Assembly: GCA_958496175.1 (NCBI GenBank)
Contig: OY292275.1
Span: 23,475,001 to 23,539,000, forward strand
Origin: Sisyra terminalis
Taxonomy: Eukaryota; Arthropoda; Insecta; Neuroptera; Sisyridae
Length of the DNA stretch: 64,000 bases
Direction: 5' to 3'
In this document: in pieces, positions 48,774 to 60,064 of the stretch
Position numbering within the stretch: the first letter of the stretch is position 1
How the letters are laid out: each line of letters starts with the position of its first letter
Notes under the pieces: model-generated
The model's input: the letters and a program-made list of their open reading frames with translations, nothing else
Databases searched by the model: none
Told to the model about the DNA's origin: nothing
Made by a program: the position numbers and the translations under genes

Positions 48774-49025
48774 TTTTTTGAGGAATGTATGGCTTAGGTC
48801 CCTTTTAGGTCAATATCTGATAACGTTGCATTTTCTACTTTGATTTTAATTTAACTCGCGAATAAATCATCCCATAATGAAAATTTAGCCCCCAAAAATA
48901 AAACTACCATATTAGATTTGAATGAATAAAAAATCGCGAATAAAATAAAAAACAAAGTAGAAAATGCAACGTTGCCAGATAGAGACCGACCTAGAAGGGA
49001 TCTAAGCCATACATTCCTCAAAAAA
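48774..49025. mobile_element. MITE with ~85-bp terminal inverted repeats (252 bp)
   Basis: The left arm TTTTTTGAGGAATGTATGGC is mirrored at the right end by GCCATACATTCCTCAAAAAA. The match continues through AGGTC, CGTTGCATTTTCTACTTTG and CGCGA blocks, leaving only about 70 bp between arms. Both edges run into T tracts, so the target duplication cannot be read. Long arms with a small centre suggest a Mutator-like or foldback MITE. Confidence 0.78.
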
Positions 49026-51103
49026 TTTTTTTTTCAATAAATTAGAAAAATTTCTATAAAATAGATAAAGCGAAATATATAGTTCACATGCAAGAACAGG
49101 AAACCCACAGAAAAATATTGAAAATTGTTTAGTAAAAAGAAGAGAAAATTGTTTTTTTATTTGCTATCAATTCTAAATTTCCTACAAATATTTCCGTTTA
49201 GAAGGCTATTAATAAGTTTGTAGATCATTAAAATTTATATATTTGACTATAATTACGGATTAATAGTTTATAATGGCATTAAAAACCACAGGAGGTGGTT
49301 TCTTAAATTATTGAAACTAAGGTATTTATTCCAAATAATTACGACAGAAAAACTTTTTTTTTCCAAAATTTATTTGATTTTAATTTAAATCATCGACTTA
49401 AGTTTACATTTAAACAACTGACGCCAATAACATGTCTTGGAATGATAAGGTAAGATAACGCTTATTCAATATTGATATTAAAATCAAATAAAACCATGTT
49501 CACACATATATTAAATTTGAAAAAAGGAACAACTTTTAATGGTATTTTCATTACAACAAAAAAATAATAAATGTTTAAATGTCTATAACATCAATAAGAC
49601 AAGTTCTTGATGAGCTACTTAACAAGAGGGTTATAAAATATTTGTTTACTTTGAAAGAAACAAAAAAAGAGTAATTACAACTTCCGGGATATTAAAATAA
49701 TAAATTATAGGTAAATTGATGCATTGGTTCAATTAAATGCAAAATTTTTAGAAATGTTTTATTTTGTTGAAAAAAAAAGTTGTTGAAATTTATAAGTAAA
49801 ACAAAACAAAAACACCAACCTGTCGATTGTTTTTTCCACATAAGAAATCCGTTTAAAATGTTTAATGTATTACACATTTTTGTAATTAAAATTATACTAA
49901 ATATATTTAGTTTGTAAACAAATAGTTTGAAAGACTTTTAAACTGTCAGTGGAAGTCAGCATCTTTAGAATGAGATCAAAGACAACGTCCTGTACATTTT
50001 ATATAACACACAGTAACTTAAAGACAAAATGCAACTAAATATGAACCATATCAGTTATTTGGTAAATTGATATTTATAAATAAAATAAAACAATTTATTT
50101 TACACATACAGGTAGTTTAATTAAAGTGACTCACCTATCACAAACATGTATGAAAGCACACTATAGAAATACACAATTGACTTTATTTCTTTACGTTTTT
50201 TTTAGTTGAAAAAAACTTTAGCAATACGTTATCACATATGGTTCCATAATAAACAATGAACGCTACACGCGCGTATTATTCACTATAAAATTATACTAAA
50301 TTTTCTTATCGACATTTTGTCCGTAATTTAAAGTTTTCTATATTTAGATTACCCACTTCGAAAATATATAAAGCGATATTAATTTGTCTAGACAGCGGTG
50401 GTAAAACATGGCAGCGTCTGTAGCCATTGCCATCTGGAGGCAACTTAGCAAACTAAAAATGACCCGCACTTTTTAAAAATGAATACATTTTAAAGTTGTT
50501 CAATTCAATTATAAAAATATGTTTATAATTTCCTAACTGAAAACATTTTTCTATTTTGTTTTTAAAATAATTAGGTTGGTAAGATAATTTAATTTATAAT
50601 CGAACATAAAAGAATGACGTAAACAAAAACATTTCGTATTATTGGAAATAATCAAAATTCTTGCTAATGTTTTATTTTTATCTTTCCGCTTTATTTATCA
50701 ACATTTTTGTTAATGATTAAACTTGTATAAGTTTAAGCATAATTTTATAATAAATTATAATTTGAAACAAGTGTCATTTATTTTATATGTCTGACATACA
50801 TATCTATATTCAAAAACAGGAAGTTATCTTATATATTATCAAAAATACATTTGTTTTAAACAACATTGTACTTAAATATCAAAAATCAGTCTTTTAAAAT
50901 AAATAAAAATAAAATAAACGTTTTTTAACACTTTAAAAATAACATTCTATATAAATATTTAACTTTATAACGAGATCTAGCATGACTTTTTCTTCTTCAT
51001 CAGCATCAAAAGATATGACAATAAATTTAACAATGCCAATAACTGTTGCATAATAGGACGATGAATTAATTCCTATTTAACTATCGATAAAAGAAATCTA
51101 ATA
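49026..51103. other. gene-free AT-rich stretch downstream of the THAP gene
   Basis: No supported exon. AATAAA on the minus strand near 50777-50782 is the nearest clear polyadenylation signal to the THAP gene, about 320 bp beyond its stop. The patch at 50395-50465 is slightly GC-richer without an assignable feature. Confidence 0.4.
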
Positions 51104-51786
51104 TTAGTGTGTATCGTAAATTTTAGTATGAATCAATTCTGCGTCACTTTGGTAAATAGCGTTTTCACAACGTGATTGTGCTCTTGGTCTTCGTCGGAGT
51201 CTTTGTATGGCACGTCGAGTCAATCTTAAAGCTCTTCTTCGTTCTTTTTCCTTCCGTTTTTCAATTTCTTCGCGTCTTTGTTCGGCTTCCATGTCATCTA
51301 GAATTTTATCTCGATTTATTTCTTCTCGTATTAGTTGATGCAGACGTTTTTCTCGAAGTCTAGTTGTAGTTTCTGAATATGCATCGAGATATTGCTTATG
51401 GGAATTGGTTTTAATTAGCTGAAGAAGAATTGCATCCTCTTTTTGGTTTTTTTTTTGACGACGAGCAGCATTCTTGTTGCGTATATTAACTGTTGGTAAC
51501 CAATCAACGTGGTATCGTTCTGTAGATTTAGCTGGTTTGCCATAGACGAAATGTTTAGAACAAACAAAGGTTTTATTTATTTTACCTGAAAAATAGTGTG
51601 AGGTTAAGTTTCATTAAAAATAATTTTAGAAAAATAATATTCACCTTTATCTTTTCGACCAATTGCTTCTAGCCACAGTTCTTGATGTTCTTTCGATAAT
51701 GGTACGTTAGAATATACTTGGGGCACAGGAAATAAAAAATTTTTGGTAATAAAAAATTTGCGGCATATGATACAATAATTATCCAT
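51104..51786 (-). CDS. THAP-domain zinc-finger protein, two exons, 207 aa
   Basis: Exon 1 is 51645-51786 and exon 2 is 51104-51585, joined over a 59-bp GT-AG intron (donor AAAG/GTGAAT, acceptor TTTTTCAG) that splits a Gly codon after its first base. The N terminus has the THAP C2CH zinc finger: C5-x2-C8 (CIIC), the FLFPVP segment at 17-22, W38 and, after the intron, C56-x2-H59 (FVCSKHF), followed by GKP at 63-65 and the terminal VDWLPTV box. THAP modules bind DNA; in insects they occur in transcriptional regulators and in P-element-related transposases. The rest (about residues 80-207) is highly charged, with a Glu/Arg/Lys-rich predicted coiled coil and an Arg-rich run (RRAIQRLRRRP) that could be a nuclear localisation signal. 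No transposase catalytic domain is present, so a host regulator or domesticated factor is more likely. The start is the first ATG before the CxxC. It is tandem with the upstream esterase. Confidence 0.85.
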
Positions 51787-51978
51787 TTTTATTAAACTGA
51801 TTCAATTCCAATAATCAAAATGGTTTAGTTCAATAACGAAAATATTATGAAGGTTTTAATTCCATAAAATACAAAAAAAAAATAATAATAAAGCAACACA
51901 AAAAAAAGTTTTATTTTGCACAGTCAATTTCACACCATTCCGTTGGATTGTGATGTGTTTGACATTTCCTAAAAACCA

Positions 51979-52014
51979 TTTATTGATCATGCGCAATCGG
52001 AAAATAATTTTATT
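51979..52014 (-). terminator. polyadenylation signals after the carboxylesterase
   Basis: Two minus-strand AATAAA hexamers, at 52014-52009 and 51984-51979, lie about 60 and 90 bases beyond the esterase stop codon. They lie before the THAP start, which argues that the two genes are separately transcribed. Confidence 0.55.
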
Positions 52015-52073
52015 GGTCAGTAATACACGACTGCGCTTTACTCAAACGTAATAATTTTTAATTTTTCTCAATT

Positions 52074-53985
52074 CTATTCATTTTGAGATAATTTTATGAT
52101 ATCATCCCAAAAAGATAAACGAGCATTGTCCGGATTGGTTTTGCATTCCAGAATGTCTCCTATTTCCAAATAATTGAGTTGAGTCTTGGTAACAGGTTTC
52201 CATTCATTTAATTCAGGACTTTTGGGAATTCCATCTTTGGCGAATGATGTCCATAGCTTAACTAAGCGTTGAATAGTTTTTCCTGCTAGAGAATTTTCAT
52301 CTGGGATGGCTGGATTAAAGTCACATGAAAATAAATAACTTAATTCATCAGCATGTATTACACCTGGAAGACTAACACCAAATATTTTTTTGAACATTCC
52401 AAAAGGAGTATCTACCGAAAATCTATAAAAATACACAGGGTTTTTGTTAAATTCAGCATGTTTCTTCACGGCACAATATTTGGGAATTAGAATTGCAAAA
52501 TCTGTTGTCATCTGTAACAATTATTTATTCAAATATCAATTATGGTTCGATGTAGATTTTTCATTAGCTTACTTTTACGTAAGGATCAACGAGATCTTTA
52601 GTTGGCTGTACATTTCCGTAAAAGAATTCTTTTATTCGCGTACCTATTTCTTTTGATTTTTGCGTTTGTCGCTTTACATTGAGAAATAAGGGAACTATAG
52701 TTTCATTATCTGTGAAATCCATGGGGAATGTTAATTCTTTCGGGAATGATGGAGAAACAAAAATTAATCCTTCATCAGCAGTATATCCAAAAATAACTGG
52801 TACATCATTATAATTTCCGGAGTTTAAAATGTTATTAGGATGATCAGTTAAGAATGGTGTTTCAGAATCACATATAGCTACTTCTCTTGTTGGTCCCCAT
52901 AGAGGTGTGATGCCGTTTGTAATATCCTATAAATTTTAAATACATAAAATATTTCAATGAACTATGTAAGAATAATCTTGGAAGTTTTACATGCACTTTT
53001 AACAATTCGTCCTCTAGATCGGTAAGTTCTTCAACAGGTAATTGTTTCAAATATTCGTAAAAAGCTCGTTCATCTCTTGACTCGAAGTTTAAAAGTTTTG
53101 CCAGTTTAAATGGTTTTACTTCATCAAAAGCCCAGTCGGTATTAGCCGTACCACTTTGACAAATTGCTTTATGGAAAAGTCCCTTTGTCATTGGAGACAA
53201 TATTAAATAGTGAACTGCAGCACCGCCAGCGCTTTCACCAAAAATTGTAACGTTGTTTGGATCACCGTTAAAACTTTCAACATTCTCTTGAACCCATTTG
53301 AGTGCCATTACCATATCTTTTAATCCTGCGTTACCAGGAACACCAATCTTAGGATCTTTGAAAGCCATAAATCCTACAAAACGAAAATCGATATTACTAA
53401 TACATAAATTACAAATGTTTTTAAATCTATATACCTAAAGGACCAAATCGATAGTTAATTGAAATCAAGACAATGTTTTCTGATATTAAAAATTTCGGCC
53501 CGTATATATCTGAATTTCCATTCCCTTCAGTAAAAGCTCCTCCGTGGATATACACCATAACAGGATAATTATTTTTTTCGTTAGATACCTATAGATTAAA
53601 TAACTATGCTTAGTGTGTGTTTTTAAGCCAATTAAAATTAAATACCGATGGTGTATGAAGATTGAGGTAAAGACAATCTTCTCCTCCAGAAAATTTGCTT
53701 CGATCAAGTTTGTCGCGTCCACGACAGCTTTCTCCATATTCAAGTGCATCATGTATTCCTTCCCATTTTTCTGGAGGTTGGGGTGCCTAAAAATTAGGGC
53801 GATTTTAGTATTTGTGCATAATTGCATCTAATTTTTGAATTTTTATCAATTACTTTAAATCGAAGTTCACCAAGCGGTGGTTTTGCATATGGAATTCCTT
53901 TAAAAGAATAATAAAGTTTTCCTCGAACATCTTTACCAACGCTACCTCGCAGCTTCCCTTGTTTAGTGTCTACAATTGGTTCCAT
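52074..53985 (-). CDS. cytosolic carboxylesterase (alpha/beta hydrolase), six exons, 533 aa
   Basis: Hydrolyses carboxylic esters; insect members handle xenobiotics, insecticides and dietary esters. Exons: 53854-53985, 53646-53786, 53435-53588, 52991-53373, 52573-52926 and 52074-52511. The five GT-AG introns (67, 57, 61, 64 and 61 bp) keep a single frame and give 1602 bp. All family landmarks are present: [15 protein letters not shown] (29-43), [11 protein letters not shown] (36th residue of exon 2 onward), oxyanion hole HGGAF (106-110), nucleophile elbow GESAGG with Ser190, acid Glu322 in GYTADEG, and His441 in GVIHADEL. The catalytic triad is thus complete and the enzyme is predicted active. 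The protein begins directly at the domain ([14 protein letters not shown]) with no signal peptide and no C-terminal retention motif (ends KLSQNE), suggesting a cytosolic enzyme like insect alpha-esterases (clade inferred). The start is the ATG at 53985; an in-frame upstream extension would need a TTG. Length is normal for the family. Confidence 0.95.
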
Positions 53986-54140
53986 GTTTTTATGTAAAAA
54001 GATACACAAACTACTAATATTTTAGTTATTTCGATCAATTATTAGTGAATTTCGAAAATCAATCAATAGTTTTTCGATTTGTTAAAGGCAAAGAGCGATT
54101 TTGTAAAGCAATTATCATTAATTTCTTTGAATAAGTACTT

Positions 54141-54179
54141 ATTATCTTTTCATGTTAAATGATAAAAAGATAAGATAAC
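54141..54179. promoter_or_regulatory. GATA-motif cluster upstream of the esterase
   Basis: TTATCTTTT at 54142-54150 and GATAAAAAGATAAGATAA at 54161-54178 give at least four GATA-type sites, about 160-190 bp upstream of the esterase ATG. GATA factors drive midgut genes in insects, so gut expression of the esterase is a plausible inference. AT-rich DNA makes single sites cheap; only the clustering is notable. Confidence 0.3.
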
Positions 54180-56108
54180 TTAATTCATAAAAGAATTTAT
54201 CTAATAATTTATAACAGATTCTTTAATGCAGTGGTTCTAAAACCTGCAGGATTTGTATTCCAATTTTAATTTTTTCTACCCTCTATTATACAAAAACAAT
54301 ATGTCAAATGCTAAATGGATTTTTATTGATATTACTGTTTCTATTTTGAAGACAAAACCGATATTTCAGATAAATATTTGTAAAATAGGCACTGGTTTTT
54401 TAATAGAGTATAGCTTCCTTTGAAAAACTTTGTTGTATAATGCAAGTCCACAAGAATAACTAAAAGTATTATTGAACTTGTATTTTATCGCTAAGTTAAA
54501 CACTTAACGCATTGTGTATATTGTGTATGGTGTATTGATATCAATGATATATACCTAAATATTTTAGGAATGTTCGTATAACAGAATTTTTATATTTACA
54601 TTAATATTATATTTTTTTCTCTTCTCTCATTGTCAGTAAAACTTTTTTAAATAATATTTTAACCCTTACTCCGTAGGGTAGCTCTCCATAGTTTTAGAAT
54701 CATTGCTTTAATATATTTCTTTTATTTTTTTTCCATATTAAAATTTATTACAATATTGTAGGACGCTGCAATTGGTAGGTAAAAAAGAAAGATAATTATT
54801 ATCATTATTTCTATAGAAAGTGGATTAATTACATAAGTGTTTATTTTGAAAATAAAAATAAGCAAAATCTAATTTGTATAAAAATTGTAGTCTTTCTAAA
54901 TGATAAAGATATAAGTATCATAAGTATTATGGCAATATAAAATACAGCTGGATAAGAATCTAATACAATAAGATCTAATACAATAAGATAATAATATTAT
55001 AGTAAATACGAATGGAACAATTGAAAATATCAGTTTATTTGTATAATTTATTGTATCTCAGGGTTAAATTATTTTTCTGTGCAAAAACAAAAAATGTTTT
55101 TCATCGTTGTTATTCATTTTAAAATATAATTTTAAATGTATCGATAAAACATTTTTACTGCCTCCTCCGTAACGCATCGTATGTATTTGATTATTTGGTA
55201 AATACACCAATTACAACTACGTTCCACTAATTTGAAGATATATCACATGAATATAGAAATATCTATTTTTGTTATCATCAAAATGAACCCTTAAGTGGTT
55301 ACGCGAACAACAGTTACGTTTATGATCCTGTGGGGTTACTTTTGAAGTCATTGTTTTAGTATTTAAATATATTTATAAATGAAGAAAAATTGACAATTTT
55401 GTAGTACGTCTTTTCCAATCAAAGTGTAAACATATTTGTACTTAAGTATTCACCCCAGTTATTGTATCATTATGAAAAAATAATCCTATATTTTTCGTTT
55501 AGCTTTGATTTATATTGGCATATCTAAGTATATCTACATTCGACATACAAGTATGTAAACATATTTTCTCATTTAAAAAAATACGATATTTGTAATGGTT
55601 TCTCAAAAATTCGATTTCTTACAACTTAAGCTACATTATCAAGGAAAATAAATTTATGAAACTGCTATTCAATTCCTTGTTAGAAAGTATACCTATAAAC
55701 TTGAGAAGAGAGTTGAATTATTAGGAACACACTTATAATCTTATTAGGGTTGTTCAGAAAATTAAATTTGGAATGAAATTTTGTATTTGACTATCTTTTC
55801 AAAAATATAGTACCCCTTATAAATAATAACATTATTCAATATAAATAGCAGTTAATTTGGAAGCCAAATTTTAATTTTTAGAATCAATGTTTTTCTATTA
55901 GGAACGATTTTAAGCAATCAAAACTCTAAAATAATAGCTGGAAATAGTACTGTTATTCAAAAAATTTCATTCTGGGAAAATTATATAGATCGAATAATAA
56001 TTAACTTCAGATACAGATTCGTAGAACCTGTTGTTTATATTAGTCACCATTAAAGTGCACTGAAATGTATCGGCTCTAAGTTGCAATGTAAATTAGAGTT
56101 CAGTTAGC
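54180..56108. other. gene-free AT-rich stretch upstream of the esterase
   Basis: No supported feature. If an N-terminal part of the mariner transposase existed to the left of 56109 it is no longer recognisable. Confidence 0.45.
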
Positions 56109-56116
56109 CTTTTGAT

Positions 56117-56385
56117 CAAGCGCGGATTCAGGATTTTTTTCTGAGGCACAATATCATCTTTCATTTGCAAGTGCGTGAAAGGGATCACGAAAAAAATTCG
56201 CAATTCCAGCCATAAATAGACTAGAGTTTCACTAATGTTCTTTTTGTTCTTTTTGTTATTTTATTTATATATTTTCACAACTTTAATAATTTGATTTGCT
56301 TCTAAGTATGTACTATTATGAAATATCCACAGTACACAAAATACTCTGGGGGGGGCACATGCCCCCCTCCTTAAATCCGTCCTTG
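56117..56385. mobile_element. hAT-type MITE inserted next to or in a mariner relic
   Basis: The left end CAAGCGCGGATTCAGGA and the right end TCCTTAAATCCGTCCTTG are inverted repeats with mismatches. Subterminal TTTTTTTCTGAGGCAC and GGGGGGGCACATGCCCCCC are present. The flanks CTTTTGAT at 56109-56116 and 56386-56393 are a perfect 8-bp target duplication, which identifies hAT transposition. It has no transposase. A 123-codon plus frame starts inside it and runs into the mariner relic; that frame is an accident of insertion. Confidence 0.88.
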
Positions 56386-56393
56386 CTTTTGAT

Positions 56394-56735
56394 AATAGTT
56401 CAAGAAAACCTCGTCAAAAATCGTCCTGCGCTCATTAATTGCAAAAATGATATGCTTTTGATCAAAAATAGGCGCCCACACCTAACAAGAATAATTGAAG
56501 AAAAGATTCTGGTACTTGGATGGTCTAGGATAGCTTTACCTTATCCGGATTTTGCTTCGACAAACTACCGTTTTTCTTGTTCATTCCAAACTTTTGAAAC
56601 GGACATTCCTTTAATTCCAAAGAACAAGTTCAGCAGGATGTCGAATTATTTCCCTAGTCTAAACTAACTGAATTTTGCAAGGGTAGAAGGGGAAAGCTGT
56701 TAGGAAAATAGCAAAAGTTTATTGAAAATAAAATT
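56394..56735 (+). pseudogene. mariner transposase C-terminal relic
   Basis: The frame reads KNRPALINCKND, RRPHLTRIIEEKILVLGW, PYPDFASTNYRFSCSFQTF, which follows the order and spacing of the mariner catalytic region (the part around the second catalytic Asp, then the LGW...PYSPDLAP...Y block). The second catalytic Asp, expected before the RPH motif, is replaced (LIKNRRPH). The third is in the PYPDF segment. A stop at 56665-56667 is followed in another frame by CKG...GKWQKF-like remnants, indicating a frameshift. The N-terminal half is missing and a hAT MITE abuts the 5' side. It cannot be functional. Confidence 0.7.
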
Positions 56736-57065
56736 GAACATACATAATAAGTCAATATAGTTTTGTTATTGAATAAAATCAAAATAATAAATTCTTAGTA
56801 AAACCACGGAAGTTTATGATCTAATCAGTAGTAATTTTTTTTTTGACCTTGCAATAGCTTTTGTAGATATTCGGTTTTAAACTTGTTAGATTTTATATTA
56901 TTCTTTTGACGATTTGTATTATCGTTGAGTACCTAAAGTCTTCTTATGATTTTATGCGATGGTACTTACTTTGCAAATTTAATACCAATCTTATAGTTTA
57001 ATGAAAATTTGTGTCCTTTTTGGCAATGAATTATGAATAAATTTATGAATTGAATGAATTTTTAA

Positions 57066-57196
57066 TTGTTATTTACCGTCATTTTATAACTTTTAAGGTC
57101 TTTAGAAACTTGAGGGCTAGTAAGAATCCGTAATCGAGAAATATCGAAAATTTGCTCGAATCGAGGATCGAACCCAACACCTGCCAGTTTAGGAGC
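57066..57196 (-). repeat. tRNA-derived SINE, copy 9, 3' part (split by a LINE)
   Basis: Plus-strand coordinates hold the 3' domain and body in inverse orientation: ATTTTATAACTTTTAAGGTC, AAATATCGAAAATTTGCTCG and the B box GAGGATCGAACCCAACACC, up to CCAGTTTAGGAGC. The head of the same copy resumes at 57736 after the inserted LINE tail. Confidence 0.88.
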
Positions 57197-57724
57197 TTTT
57201 TTTGCATTTAAAGGTTTTTTAAATCATTTATTCGTATTAATAATATTTACATAACATATAAATTAACAAAAATATACTTGATAAGTCTTTTTTTCTTTGA
57301 TACATAAATTCGTAGTTCCTTCTTGAATAGATTAACCTACGTTTCTGATATTTTCAATAATACTAAATTAGTTTGTACATATGTGTTTTACGGTCTGGCA
57401 AATGTGATATCATATCCTAGCTTTTGGGCCTATTATAGGAAAATTAGATTAAAAAACTATTTAAGTTACTTGAACCTATAAGTCTCATGTAGCAGTTTTA
57501 TCTGTTTCATTAAGGTATTCTTTTTAATTTGGATTTCAGTTTATAAATTATTTGGAGTGTGGAATATTTTCAAAGTTTGATATGATTGTTTATGTTTAAA
57601 GTCGTCCGATAAATTGTGTGCTCTGATACTAGTGATGTTTTTTGTAAGAATATTATCATTAAGTTGATTTTCGTAGAAATTGTTAGATAATTTTTCGATG
57701 TAGTCTTTTATGTTTAGGAGTTTA
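57197..57724 (-). mobile_element. 5'-truncated Jockey-like LINE tail inserted in a SINE
   Basis: The 528-bp insert is bounded by an exact 11-bp duplication AGTTTAGGAGC (57186-57196 and 57725-57735). On its minus strand it ends in seven A residues (57203-57197), as expected for target-primed LINE insertion. The first ~184 bases encode the C-terminal end of an ORF: LLNIKDYIEKLSNNFYENQL, stopping at 57541. The pattern I..YI..LS..FYE.....N.L resembles the C terminus of Jockey-clade ORF2. About 340 bp of 3' untranslated sequence follows. The endonuclease and reverse transcriptase domains are absent. Confidence 0.75.
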
Positions 57725-57735
57725 AGTTTAGGAGC

Positions 57736-57772
57736 GGTCACTTAGACCACTTGGCCACCAGTAGGCTCTCTA
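57736..57772 (-). repeat. tRNA-derived SINE, copy 9, 5' head
   Basis: The plus-strand text GGTCACTTAGACCACTTGGC then CACCAGTAGGC is the inverse of the family head GCCTACTGGTGGCCAAGTGG with its A box. With 57066-57196 it reconstitutes one SINE interrupted by the LINE. Confidence 0.88.
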
Positions 57773-59180
57773 GTAGTATCGTTGTAAACTTTTTATAGTA
57801 ACATCTTTATCATGGCAGTTAAATGTGCAATAATCATTAATATAATACGTAACAATGCTCAGCGGGATCCATTATGGGCTCAACGTTAGTCATGTGTTAA
57901 TCCTTTGGAGTAATGGCTCAACCATTATTACCGTATTTTTAAGATCTTATTTATTTGTGATTGAAATCTTATATAATTTTGAAACATAAGAAAATTCGAT
58001 CGAATGCAACTAATGATACTTTCAGAGTTAGTAAAAATTTCTTTTCTAAAAATATTTTTAATATTTTCAATCATTAATAAAATTATTACGCAAGGGTGGG
58101 ATTTGAATTTAAAGATATGAACATATTTACAGTTGATTTTTTTAAAGATTTTCATAATGCGTATGAAGTAGTTTCAATTAGAATTAGTTTGATTTTTTAT
58201 AGTTCTCCTTCTGTAGTCAACAGAGTACATAAAATATGTATAATTTTGAACATTTTAATGCATTTTAACTATTTAAAAAAAGCGATCCATGAGTTTGATG
58301 AGCTTGATGAATTTACACATAGTGTAAAACCAAACTAAATAAGATTTTCTTTTTACTTTAGAAGGTAGATGGCGGCAGTAATAAATACTTTATTCAATGC
58401 AATTGACAGCAATTGATTAAAAAATTTAAAATATAAAAATAAAAACAAAAAATAATATAATTTATAAAAAAAAAGTAAATTATTTTTATAAAAAAAGTTT
58501 TCAATGAATAGTTAATTTTTTGTTGTTTCTTGTACTTCAATAAATCTAAAGCTTCAATGCCTTGCGAATGTTTCATCTCAAATTAGCTGACGTATTTTCT
58601 TTATTTATTTTATTGAAATATAATGAGGCTGTAAGAAGAACCTGTCCAAAAAGTGTCCAATTATATATTGGCATGATGACATAAATAGATTTTTCTTCCA
58701 ACAAAAATGACAACTCAACGTACTTATTATATTGATTTTTTTCTTTATCTCAGAATATTTCTTGAGGCTTTTTACTTCACTAATGCCATTGTGATTTATT
58801 AATTGCATAAAATATGTTTTGTTATTGACATCCGTCAATTTCCTAGATAAATAAAAGAGAACCTTTTTGAATGAATAATAATTGTAAAAATATATTGGCA
58901 AAACTGAAACGATGCCTTGAAAATTCTAAGAAAAATCTGTTATTTTATCTATATTGTTATTTTTATAAGGAGACAAATGGAAAGAATCTTAAAGTTTTCT
59001 TAGTTCTACGAAGAGCAAACTGAATATTGTCGTCGTGATGATTTAATAAATTGAATCTCGCGCCACTCTTTAAGAAATATAACGGAATCGACAACACTTG
59101 AAACTAAGACATACTAAATGCGACGAGAATACAAATTGTTCAGTACAAAAACAATTATAGCTGCGAGGAAAAAGAAAAGC
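57773..59180. other. gene-free AT-rich stretch
   Basis: No supported exon. Frames at 57928-58155, 58096-58338 and 58605-58901 lack recognisable domains. Confidence 0.45.
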
Positions 59181-59234
59181 CGTTTTGGTTGACCAAAACG
59201 TGAACATGAGTTTACTCCTCTCAGGGATCTGTTG
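59181..59234 (+). promoter_or_regulatory. 20-bp dyad and possible short first exon
   Basis: CGTTTTGGTTGACCAAAACG (59181-59200) has 9-bp perfect arms around TG, a form typical of dimeric transcription-factor sites. Six bases later an ATG (59206) opens MSLLLSGIC up to a strong donor-like CTGTTG/GTGAGTACG at 59234/59235. The surroundings are GC-richer than the window average. A first exon with a hydrophobic start is possible, but no downstream exon was found. Confidence 0.2.
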
Positions 59235-60062
59235 GTGAGTACGGGAACCTGGAAGAATGAGATTGAAACGGGAATTAATATGGGATGAAGACGAACGGAT
59301 GAAAGGATAAAAGAATAAAAGGCGACACCCGTCTTAAAACTTTCTCACATTTTATATAAAACTTATACTCGTGCACAATTTTCTTCACTCTCAGTGTAAA
59401 GTTTTCCCAATATTTCTGACACCCAACTGACTAGGAATAATGTAATTCATCTCTTACCACACGTTTTTTTCCTATCTTTATATCCTATTATTTGTTTGTT
59501 GTTGTATTATATGAATTATTTTTTTATTAAAAAACTTTTCTCTAAAAAAAGGGAAAATTTAATGTAATCTACGATCATGGATAAAGGCACCAATAAAATG
59601 TATGGTGGATAATACTTTTTTTTTTTGGCTTTAAATTTACCTTTAGTTTTGAGTTTTCATTGTCTAACACTATTTTATTTAAGGCAATAAACATATGAAC
59701 CACTTTGATTTGTTTTTGAAACATTGTCACCATTTGTTCAAACATTAGGGATGATTTCGAAAAGTATAACTTGTGTTCTAGTATTTCAGTCAACTATTTT
59801 ATTTTTTTTAGTTATTGCAATCATATAAAAGTCGGACAATATTGCATCTTAATTTTGGTGTCGACGATAACTGAGTATTTTTTTTTTAAGATTCAACAAA
59901 ATTAAATTTACGTTAATTTCAATTCAATTCATATTGTAAAAAGAAAGATTAATGATATTCTAATATTTATCTATATGTATTGAAACTTTTGATAAATTGG
60001 CAATATGATGTAGTATTTAATAAAAACAACTTTTATCTTGTAATGTCAATACTGATTTAAGA
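59235..60062. other. gene-free stretch
   Basis: No supported feature after the first ~100 bp of GC-richer sequence. The minus frame at 59575-59793 is unrecognised. Confidence 0.4.
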
Positions 60063-60064
60063 TA

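Noticed and set aside
53986..54009. Eight-residue N-terminal extension of the esterase
   Set aside because: It would need a TTG start; the in-frame ATG at 53985 directly precedes the conserved domain start.
56296..56667. 123-codon plus-strand frame as a single gene
   Set aside because: It begins inside a hAT MITE and continues into a decayed mariner; the fusion is accidental.
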